The notes under the pieces: model-generated
Database searches by the model: none
Told to the model about the DNA's origin: nothing
What the model saw: only the letters and a program-made list of their open reading frames with translations
From: an uncultured Oscillospiraceae bacterium
GTDB lineage: Bacteria > Bacillota > Clostridia > Oscillospirales > Oscillospiraceae
Reading direction: 5' to 3'
Assembly (NCBI GenBank): GCA_910579725.1
Contig: CAJTUD010000002.1
Location: forward strand, 58,224 to 63,764
DNA length: 5,541 nucleotides
Part shown: in pieces, positions 1 to 4,602 of the stretch
Layout: each line of letters begins with the position of its first letter
How positions within the stretch are numbered: the stretch's first letter is position 1
Position numbers and translations under genes: made by a program

Positions 1-1385
1 ACCGCCTTGAGATGCTCAATTTTGATAATCACCGGCTCATCATCCTGCCGCGGAGGCTTTGGCGCAGGTCTCGCCACTGCTCTGGGCCTGGGAGGCTGCG
101 GCCGGGGTACCGGCCTGGGTGCTTTCAGCGCGGGCTGAACCGGCAGAGGCGGCCTGACCGGCTCGTTCCTGACAGCGGAAGATGAAGCAGACTGCCGCCG
201 CTGTGCCCTTGGCGGTCTGGGCTCTCTCTGCTTTTTGGGCGTAAGCTCAAAGATCTCCATAGGCCAGGGATGGTCCTCCACCACTGGGACCGTCTTTTTG
301 ATCAGCTTCTCAATGTCCTTGAGATAAGCCAGTTCATCCACATTGCAGAAGCTGACGGCCACCCCGCCCCTGCCAGCCCGGCCGGTGCGGCCAATCCGAT
401 GCACGTAGGTCTCCGGCACATTGGGCAGCTCGTAATTCACCACCGCTGCCAGCTCGCTGACATCAATGCCGCGGGCCGCGATATCAGTGGCAACCAGCAC
501 GCGGATGACCCCATTTTTGAAGCTGTCCAGCGCCCGGATGCGGGCGGTTTGTCCCTTGTTTCCATGGATAGCCATGGCGGCGATCCCGGCCCGGCCCAGT
601 TCCTTTACCACTCTGTCCGCACCATGCTTGGTGTTGGTGAACACCAACACGCTGTCCAGGGACTGGTCTTGCAGCACATGCTGCAGCAAGAGCTTCTTGT
701 TACCCTTGTCCACCTTATAAAGTCTTTGCTCAATGGCGTCCACCGTAGTGGATTGGGGCGTCACCTCCACCCGGACGGGATCATGGAGAATACTCCGGGA
801 CAGCTCGGCAATCTCCTGGGGCATTGTAGCGGAGAACAGCAGGGTCTGCCGCTTTTCCGGCAGACGGGCAATCACCTTTCGTACATCGTGAATAAAGCCC
901 ATATCCAGCATCCGGTCCGCCTCGTCCAGAACGAAGGTTTCTATCCCGGACAGATCAATATAGCCCTGGCCGCACAAGTCGTTCAGGCGCCCGGGCGTAG
1001 CTACCAGGATGTCCACACCCTTCTGCAGTGCCTCCACCTGCGGCGCCTGTCCCACGCCGCCGAAAATGACGGTATGTCTTAGCTTCAGGTATTTACCGTA
1101 CTGGTCAAAGCTCTCTCCGATTTGCAGAGCCAGCTCCCGGGTAGGCGTCAGCACCAGTGCGCGGATGGGAGCGCGGCGTTTGCCGGCATGCTCATGAAGC
1201 CGCTGAAGAATCGGAATGGCAAAAGCCGCAGTCTTACCGGTGCCAGTCTGGGCGCAGCCGATAAGATCCCGGCCCTTCAATACCGGCGGAATCGCCTGGG
1301 CCTGAATGGGCGACGGCTGAACGTACCCCAGTTCGTCCACCGCCTGGAGCAACTGGGGCAGTAAGTGTAATTGTTGAAATGTCAT
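1..1385 (-). CDS. rhlE: RhlE-type DEAD-box ATP-dependent RNA helicase (3' end cut by window edge)
   Basis: Reading the minus strand from ATG at 1385 gives 461 residues with no stop before the edge. All DEAD-box motifs are present in order: Q motif (GYVQPSPIQ, residues 20-28), Walker A AQTGTGKT (45-52), PTRELA (81-86), TPGRL (130-134), DEAD (154-157), SAT (185-187), VFTNTK (248-253), ATDIAARGID (299-308) and HRIGRTGRAG (329-338). The enzyme should use ATP to unwind short RNA duplexes in the cytoplasm, in ribosome assembly or RNA turnover. The compact core ending near residue 380 plus a basic tail fits the RhlE group; CshA or DeaD would be the alternatives. Residues 383-446 are Pro/Arg/Lys-rich, low in complexity and probably disordered and RNA-binding, followed by a short conserved-looking DDEPVIIKIEHLK segment. 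The start is fixed by AAAAGGA, 5 nt upstream (1391-1397). It is divergent from the EpsG-family gene. The family is certain; the subfamily name is less so. Confidence 0.95.
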   Translation of the reverse strand, partial: MTFQQLHLLPQLLQAVDELGYVQPSPIQAQAIPPVLKGRDLIGCAQTGTGKTAAFAIPILQRLHEHAGKRRAPIRALVLTPTRELALQIGESFDQYGKYLKLRHTVIFGGVGQAPQVEALQKGVDILVATPGRLNDLCGQGYIDLSGIETFVLDEADRMLDMGFIHDVRKVIARLPEKRQTLLFSATMPQEIAELSRSILHDPVRVEVTPQSTTVDAIEQRLYKVDKGNKKLLLQHVLQDQSLDSVLVFTNTKHGADRVVKELGRAGIAAMAIHGNKGQTARIRALDSFKNGVIRVLVATDIAARGIDVSELAAVVNYELPNVPETYVHRIGRTGRAGRGGVAVSFCNVDELAYLKDIEKLIKKTVPVVEDHPWPMEIFELTPKKQREPRPPRAQRRQSASSSAVRNEPVRPPLPVQPALKAPRPVPRPQPPRPRAVARPAPKPPRQDDEPVIIKIEHLKA

Positions 1386-1430
1386 GATATTCCTTTTGTG
1401 ATTGGATTTGTGCGGGTTATCCGCCCTGTT

Positions 1431-1459
1431 ATTATATACGGTTTTTCCAGGAAAAGCAA
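1431..1459 (-). promoter_or_regulatory. Sigma-A-type promoter of the RNA helicase gene
   Basis: On the minus strand, TTGCTT (1459-1454) and a perfect TATAAT (1436-1431) are separated by 17 nt. Transcription would start near 1424, giving a leader of about 39 nt before the ATG at 1385, with the ribosome site at 1391-1397. The leader contains a short GCGG/CCGC stem. It is too short for the long cold-shock leaders known from some DEAD-box helicase genes. The -35 matches consensus only at TTG. Confidence 0.7.
1443..1455. promoter_or_regulatory. Perfect 13-bp palindrome inside the helicase promoter spacer
   Basis: TTTTCC and GGAAAA flank one central base, forming a perfect inverted repeat. It overlaps the -35/-10 spacer (1437-1453) and the first two -35 bases of the helicase promoter. 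A dimeric repressor bound here would block RNA polymerase. The position is seen; the operator role is inferred, and A/T-rich short palindromes also arise by chance. Confidence 0.35.
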
Positions 1460-1487
1460 TCCCCCTGACGCAGAATGAATATTCCTT

Positions 1488-1513
1488 CCATTTCGTATCT
1501 TTATACGAAATGG
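1488..1513. promoter_or_regulatory. Perfect 11-bp inverted repeat, operator-like, in the divergent intergenic region
   Basis: CCATTTCGTAT (1488-1498) and ATACGAAATGG (1503-1513) are exact reverse complements separated by CTTT. The centre lies about 77 bp upstream of the predicted helicase start point and about 150 bp upstream of the EpsG-family start point. There is no adjacent T-tract, so it is not a good terminator. Its length and near-symmetric form suit a homodimeric helix-turn-helix regulator, but no regulator gene is in the window and I cannot name the family. Confidence 0.5.
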
Positions 1514-1614
1514 TGGTGGATTTCAGTTTTTGGGTGGGCTCTGTCCAAGCCGGCGGCAGAGTGTCTGACGGCGTGTGCTCCTGCCCAAATGCCGGAAAAA
1601 CCTGGAAGAGACGC

Positions 1615-1643
1615 TTCCCTTTATCCGCAGAATGTGTTATACT
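1615..1643 (+). promoter_or_regulatory. Extended -10 promoter of the EpsG-family gene
   Basis: TATACT at 1638-1643 is preceded by TGT, giving a TGn extended -10. The -35 position at 17-nt spacing (1615-1620, TTCCCT) is poor, so recognition would depend on the extended -10. Transcription would begin near 1650, leaving a leader of about 54 nt before the ATG at 1704. This promoter also argues against the longer reading frame start at 1575, which would lie upstream of the transcript. Confidence 0.55.
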
Positions 1644-1703
1644 GATGCATATTCAGAGAAACTGGCGACAGAATCCGAAACACCTGAAAAGAGGAGGCTT
1701 CCA

Positions 1704-2765
1704 ATGGCTCCCTACATTTTCTTGGCAGCAGCGGGCTTGACCGGCGCTGCGCTGCCGCAGCGGCCCCGATACAGATACGGCTTTCTGTTGACCACCGGAG
1801 TACTGTGTTGGCTGCTGGCGTCTCTCCGGTATGTGACCGGCTTTGATTACCGGTTCTATGAAACCATCTTTCAAGCCATTTCCAGCGCTGGTCTGAATGT
1901 CCCGGCAGAGCTGCAGGACATCGAACCAGGATTTCTTATGCTCAATCTACTGGCCGCCAGCCTGGGATTCGGCTACCGAGGCTTCCTCTTTCTCTTTCAC
2001 TTTCTCTTCACCGTTCTGGTTTTCGCCTGGATCGGACGGTACTCTCCCGCACCGTGGCTGAGCGTCTACCTCTTTGTAACTCTTCAGTATTATGCGCTCA
2101 GTATGAATTTTTTGCGTCAGGCGCTGGCGGCCGCCGTCATTTTGTGGATTTATCCATTTTTGAAATCACGCCGGCTTCTCCCCTGCTGCGGCATCATTCT
2201 TCTGTCTGCGTGCTTTCATCGGACCGCCTTGATCATGCTGCCGCTCTGTTTTCTTCTCCGCCTGCGGATTTCAAGGCGTCATTATGGACTGGCTGCTCTG
2301 GCTGCGGCGGGCGCATATTTTCTTATGGATCCCCTGCTGCAAATTGCTGTGACGCTTTTTCCCAAATATCAGCATTATTTCACGGAAAAGTACTGGCAAG
2401 GCAACAGCTTCCTCTATGTGCTCCTTCCTCTTGGCTGTCTTCTTTTTGTCTTGCCATCCCTACGCCGGGAGGTGCACAGCCCATCTGATTCTTCTATTCT
2501 GGTCAACAGCGTTTTCTACATGTTTCTGCTTCAGGTGTTTATCACCCGCCATTTTATTCTGGAGAGGCTGTCTATCTATACAGCGTTTTTCTGTCTTCTG
2601 GCCCTGCCGGAGGCCGCTCTCTGCTTTGATGGACGAAATCTTTCCAAGGTCCGAACCGGTCTTCTGATAGCCGGAGGACTCCTCTACCTCTTCTTTGCCG
2701 CCAGCCACGGTTTTCATGGCGTATATCCTTATCACGGTGTCTGGTCCCGGGCGCTTACGCCATGA
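1704..2765 (+). CDS. EpsG-family polytopic membrane protein (Wzy-like polysaccharide polymerase group)
   Basis: The 353-residue product is almost entirely hydrophobic helices, with roughly ten membrane segments by eye. Motifs seen that match my recollection of the EpsG family (B. subtilis EpsG is of similar length) are LRYVTGFDYRFYE (41-53), EPGF (74-77), NFLRQALA (135-142), FHRTAL (171-176), ERLSIY (287-292) and YPYHG near the C terminus (341-345). The family is thought to act in polymerising or exporting exopolysaccharide or capsule repeat units at the cytoplasmic membrane. The ATG at 1704 is chosen because GAGGAGG (1691-1697) sits 6 nt before it; a frame-compatible ATG at 1575 has no such site and precedes the promoter. 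No glycosyltransferase, flippase or chain-length gene adjoins it here, so substrate and pathway are unknown. It converges on the minus-strand operon. Family confidence is good; function is inferred. Confidence 0.8.
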   Translation: MAPYIFLAAAGLTGAALPQRPRYRYGFLLTTGVLCWLLASLRYVTGFDYRFYETIFQAISSAGLNVPAELQDIEPGFLMLNLLAASLGFGYRGFLFLFHFLFTVLVFAWIGRYSPAPWLSVYLFVTLQYYALSMNFLRQALAAAVILWIYPFLKSRRLLPCCGIILLSACFHRTALIMLPLCFLLRLRISRRHYGLAALAAAGAYFLMDPLLQIAVTLFPKYQHYFTEKYWQGNSFLYVLLPLGCLLFVLPSLRREVHSPSDSSILVNSVFYMFLLQVFITRHFILERLSIYTAFFCLLALPEAALCFDGRNLSKVRTGLLIAGGLLYLFFAASHGFHGVYPYHGVWSRALTP

Positions 2766-2876
2766 TCAAATCCAGATTGAGAATTGGCAAAGGGGAACGG
2801 GATACGGCAAACCCGCCGGCAGTTCTGTACTTTTCTACTCACCGGTGCTGCTGATTTTCAGATTGTTCCATAATTC

Positions 2877-2907
2877 AAGCGGCCGGGAGTCATCCTCCCG
2901 GCCGCTT
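2877..2907. terminator. GC-rich hairpin between convergent genes, probable bidirectional terminator
   Basis: AAGCGGCCGGGAG (2877-2889) and CTCCCGGCCGCTT (2895-2907) form a perfect 13-bp stem with a TCATC loop. It lies 111 bp after the EpsG-family stop and 67 bp after the stop of the minus-strand secreted protein gene, so it could serve both. The U-tract is minimal on either strand (TTACC on plus, TTGAATT on minus), so it may terminate weakly or mainly protect 3' ends. The rest of the 2766-2974 gap holds no gene I can support. Confidence 0.6.
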
Positions 2908-2955
2908 ACCAACATTTACAGATACGGCATTCATTCATTACTTTTTGAGATACGC

Positions 2956-2971
2956 CCGCTCTCAAGAGCGG
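2956..2971 (-). terminator. Short hairpin directly after the secreted protein gene
   Basis: CCGCTC (2956-2961) and GAGCGG (2966-2971) form a stem around TCAA, 3 nt beyond the stop codon of the minus-strand gene ending at 2975. No U-run follows in the minus direction, so this is more likely a 3'-end stability or pause hairpin than a full intrinsic terminator. TTGAGA (2945-2950) can pair with TCTCAA (2960-2965) instead, giving a competing structure. Confidence 0.35.
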
Positions 2972-2974
2972 AAG

Positions 2975-3577
2975 TTATGCCTGGCGTACTACGAATGTAG
3001 GAACAACGGAGAAGGAATAATTCTCCGGAACGGCGGCTCCCAGCGTACCCACAACGTACATCGCGGAAGAGTCGTACGCGCCCAGGGTCATGATGTTGAT
3101 GTCCTGCGCCGTGTTTTCCAGGAGCCACTTGGTCTGATCCAGCGTAGTGGGCATCTGATTCAGCAGCGTTTCCGGCTGGAAACCGACCGCAACCTGGTTT
3201 TCGCCGATATACGGTCCGTTGCTCCAGGTCGTTCCCTGGAGCCGGCTCAGATCAACAGAGGTATAGACCACATCCAGACTCACCGGGATACTGGAATTAT
3301 TAGTCACCGTGATACGGGGAGAAATCACCTTGTTCTCTCCCTGTACAGAGCGGCTGATGTGGAAGGGCACATAAGTCGGCATAGTAACAGACATAATGGT
3401 GGGCTCCACAACACCGACCATCATTACCTCGTTGGAAGAGCCGATAGGGATATCCTCGTTCTGGGTGGCTTCTGCGGCATAAGCGACTGCGTCATTGGAG
3501 GCCGCGTAACCACCGGTCATCAGAAGACCGGCAGCCAGCATGACCGCCAGCGCACTGAGCAGCAATCTTCGTTTCAT
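2975..3577 (-). CDS. Secreted protein of unknown function with signal peptide
   Basis: The product has 200 residues. It opens with MKRR, a hydrophobic stretch (about 5-22) and small residues suited to signal peptidase I, with likely cleavage near residue 25 (GYA) or 35 (AYAA). The mature part looks beta-rich: a segment with VTMPTYVPFHI (64-74), then ISPRITVTNN (85-94) and SIPVSLDVVY (96-105), a pattern I associate with secreted beta-sandwich domains of Firmicutes. Two tryptophans (118, 151) are present and there are no cysteines. There is no LPXTG motif, lipobox or second membrane helix, so it should be released or held through a partner. AAAGGAG (3587-3593) lies 9 nt before the ATG. It follows the membrane-anchored protein gene by 52 bp and is probably co-transcribed from the 4194-4222 promoter. 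It is not a WxL domain as far as I can judge. Coding status is firm; function is unknown. Confidence 0.8.
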   Translation of the reverse strand: MKRRLLLSALAVMLAAGLLMTGGYAASNDAVAYAAEATQNEDIPIGSSNEVMMVGVVEPTIMSVTMPTYVPFHISRSVQGENKVISPRITVTNNSSIPVSLDVVYTSVDLSRLQGTTWSNGPYIGENQVAVGFQPETLLNQMPTTLDQTKWLLENTAQDINIMTLGAYDSSAMYVVGTLGAAVPENYSFSVVPTFVVRQA

Positions 3578-3629
3578 TCAGCATTTCTCCTTTCACCTGA
3601 TGCCTGTATCTGTAAAAGATGGCCAACCA

Positions 3630-4145
3630 TCAGCTCAGGACATAAATTGTGACCGCCGCGCCGGCCTGTCCAATGTAGGAATGATCGTCCTCCCTGTATC
3701 CCTTGAAATAGGCCGTCGCCGCGTATTCTCCCGGCTCCAGCACTTTATCCAGCCGGACATTCTCGATATACGAGCCAACCGGAAGCGCCTTGGATTGATA
3801 CAGCAGTTCCTCTGTCTCATCCATGTAGATCTCCACAACCAGCAGCTTTGCATTGTTTGCCGGATTTTCCAGCATCAGATTACCTTCGCTCCCTCCTGTC
3901 GCAAACACCGGACTGGTGTTGATGGAAAAGGCAATCATACTTTCGTCCAGCTGCTGCTGGAGTTCCGCCTGCCGCTGGGCCAGATCTATCCCCGGCAATA
4001 TGCCCATCGTAGCGTTATTGTCCAGTTCCAGCGAATCCGACGGTCCTCTCGCCGGAAAAAAATACAGCCCGGCAGCCAGAAGAAGAATCGCCGCGCCAAC
4101 CGGCAGAAGCCATCGCATCCCAATTTTCTTTGCATCTGTTTTCAT
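3630..4145 (-). CDS. Single-pass membrane-anchored protein, conserved unnamed Clostridia family
   Basis: The product has 171 residues: a short basic N terminus (MKTDAKKIGMR), one membrane helix (about 12-30), then an outside domain. Motifs in the domain are MGILPG (47-52), a Q/E-rich helix (56-69), SINTSPVF (74-81), GNLMLENPANN (88-98), VEIYMDET (104-111), LPVGSYIE (121-128), LEPGEYAATAYF (136-147) and GQAGAAVTI (159-167). I recognise this order from many small, unannotated proteins of Clostridia; I know of no assigned role. The N-in, C-out arrangement is inferred from the basic N terminus. The ATG at 4145 is preferred: AGGGGTG (4158-4152) lies 6-8 nt before it, and the promoter at 4194-4222 falls inside the longer frame starting at 4259. 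It is the first gene of a two-gene operon with the secreted protein gene 52 bp downstream, suggesting the two act together at the cell surface. Coding confidence is high; function is unknown. Confidence 0.8.
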   Translation of the reverse strand: MKTDAKKIGMRWLLPVGAAILLLAAGLYFFPARGPSDSLELDNNATMGILPGIDLAQRQAELQQQLDESMIAFSINTSPVFATGGSEGNLMLENPANNAKLLVVEIYMDETEELLYQSKALPVGSYIENVRLDKVLEPGEYAATAYFKGYREDDHSYIGQAGAAVTIYVLS

Positions 4146-4162
4146 ATCCTGCACCCCTATGC

Positions 4163-4189
4163 CATACAGTATTATTGCTTTGCTGTATG
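4163..4189 (-). promoter_or_regulatory. Inverted repeat spanning the transcription start of the two-gene operon
   Basis: CATACAG (4163-4169) and CTGTATG (4183-4189) are exact 7-bp reverse complements with a 13-nt spacer. One arm coincides with the predicted start point (about 4187) and the other ends a few bases before the ribosome site (4158-4152). It could be an operator or a 5' stem-loop in the leader. The repeat is seen; the role is inferred and weak. Confidence 0.3.
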
Positions 4190-4193
4190 CATC

Positions 4194-4222
4194 ATTATAG
4201 CGCATCACACAGGCAAAGTAAA
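4194..4222 (-). promoter_or_regulatory. Sigma-A-type promoter of the anchored/secreted protein operon
   Basis: On the minus strand, TTTACT (4222-4217) and a perfect TATAAT (4199-4194) are exactly 17 nt apart. Transcription would start near 4187, giving a leader of about 42 nt before the ATG at 4145. The bases after the -10 (GATGCATA) match those after the -10 of the EpsG-family promoter. No other promoter is evident between the two genes of the operon. Confidence 0.75.
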
Positions 4223-4243
4223 TTGCGATCTCACGCAAATTGC
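4220..4243. repeat. AAATTGC direct repeat and imperfect palindrome at the operon -35
   Basis: AAATTGC occurs at 4220-4226 and again at 4237-4243, a 17-bp period. The same block reads as an imperfect palindrome, AAATTGCG (4220-4227) against CGCAAATT (4234-4241), with 7 of 8 pairs matching. It overlaps and extends upstream of the -35 box of the operon promoter, the usual place for an activator or repressor site. Binding is inferred only. Confidence 0.3.
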
Positions 4244-4495
4244 AGGGTGCCGTTTTCACATTTTATCTATATTTATATTTCAGAGGAATATAAACAGGAT
4301 CTGTATTTACAGCATTTTTCTCTTATGTCTATAAATCCATTGCAATAAAAGTACATGTATTTCTCTGCCAAGACGCCCTCCCGGCGGCACAGGCCGGCAG
4401 CGTCAGGTGCTGCTCTGGCCGCCCGTTCTTGTGCATATTGACGAAGCCCGAATGCAGCGTTGCCCTGTCAAACACTGCGGCAGCGGGATTCCTGC
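4244..4495. other. Gene-free divergent intergenic region with a sharp base-composition change
   Basis: No reading frame here has a convincing ribosome site, and I see no tRNA or known RNA. From about 4258 to 4365 the sequence is strongly AT-rich, with a 12-bp palindrome CTGTATTTACAG (4301-4312) followed by a T-run. From about 4374 to 4495 it turns GC-rich, with short stems such as CCGGC/GCCGG (4381-4397) and GCAGC/GCTGC (4397-4413). TTGACG (4438-4443) and, on the minus strand, TTGACA (4471-4466) look like -35 boxes but have no -10 at proper spacing. Confidence 0.5.
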
Positions 4496-4524
4496 TTGCG
4501 TATGGGCGGGAAAGCTGTTATAAT
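4496..4524 (+). promoter_or_regulatory. Near-consensus extended -10 promoter of the zinc-ribbon membrane protein gene
   Basis: TTGCGT (4496-4501) and a perfect TATAAT (4519-4524) are separated by 17 nt, and TGT directly before the -10 adds a TGn extension. The start point should be near 4531, giving a leader of about 72 nt. The leader contains a CCGCC/GGCGG stem (4552-4565) with a CACC loop, well upstream of the ribosome site (AGAGG, 4590-4594). Confidence 0.8.
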
Positions 4525-4602
4525 CATCTTGGAAGCATTTCCTCCGGCCACCCGCCCACCGGCGGAAACCGCAGAAACAGAGTAAGAAAAGAGGCGCAAA
4601 TA

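Noticed and set aside
270..1082. Long plus-strand open frame (270 codons) opposite the helicase
   Set aside because: It lies entirely antisense to the DEAD-box gene, whose motifs are all intact on the minus strand; the translated product is His/Gln-rich, has no family signature and no good ribosome site.
1575..1703. Upstream extension of the EpsG-family gene to an ATG at 1575
   Set aside because: The extra 43 residues are not membrane-like, lack a ribosome site and precede the promoter at 1615-1643; the ATG at 1704 has GAGGAGG at proper spacing.
2054..2488. Second plus-strand frame inside the EpsG-family gene
   Set aside because: It overlaps in another frame the hydrophobic helices and EpsG motifs of the real product; no ribosome site.
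2762..2854. 30-codon frame starting at an ATGA overlap with the EpsG-family stop
   Set aside because: The overlap resembles translational coupling, but the product (MIKSRLRIGKGERDTANPP...) is short, has no motif and no ribosome site; it probably arises by chance.
2928..2939. CATT repeated three times
   Set aside because: Three copies of a 4-bp unit are expected by chance and lie in no feature.
3618..3631. Small GATGG/CCATC hairpin followed by TTTT on the minus strand between the two operon genes
   Set aside because: A 5-bp stem overlapping the stop codon is too weak to call a terminator; at most it could lower downstream expression slightly.
2945..3652. Plus-strand open frame opposite the secreted protein gene
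   Set aside because: It is antisense to a gene with a clear signal peptide and ribosome site; composition rich in Arg/His/Gln is typical of a reverse-strand shadow.
4146..4259. Upstream extension of the 171-residue protein to an ATG at 4259
   Set aside because: It would contain the promoter (4194-4222) within the coding region; the ATG at 4145 gives a normal N terminus with membrane helix.
3540..4334. Plus-strand open frame of 264 codons
   Set aside because: It is antisense to the 171-residue membrane protein gene, without a ribosome site or recognisable motif.
4438..4471. TTGACG on plus and TTGACA on minus, possible extra promoters
   Set aside because: Neither has a TATAAT-like hexamer 16-18 nt downstream (TGCCCT and GGCTTC at 17 nt).
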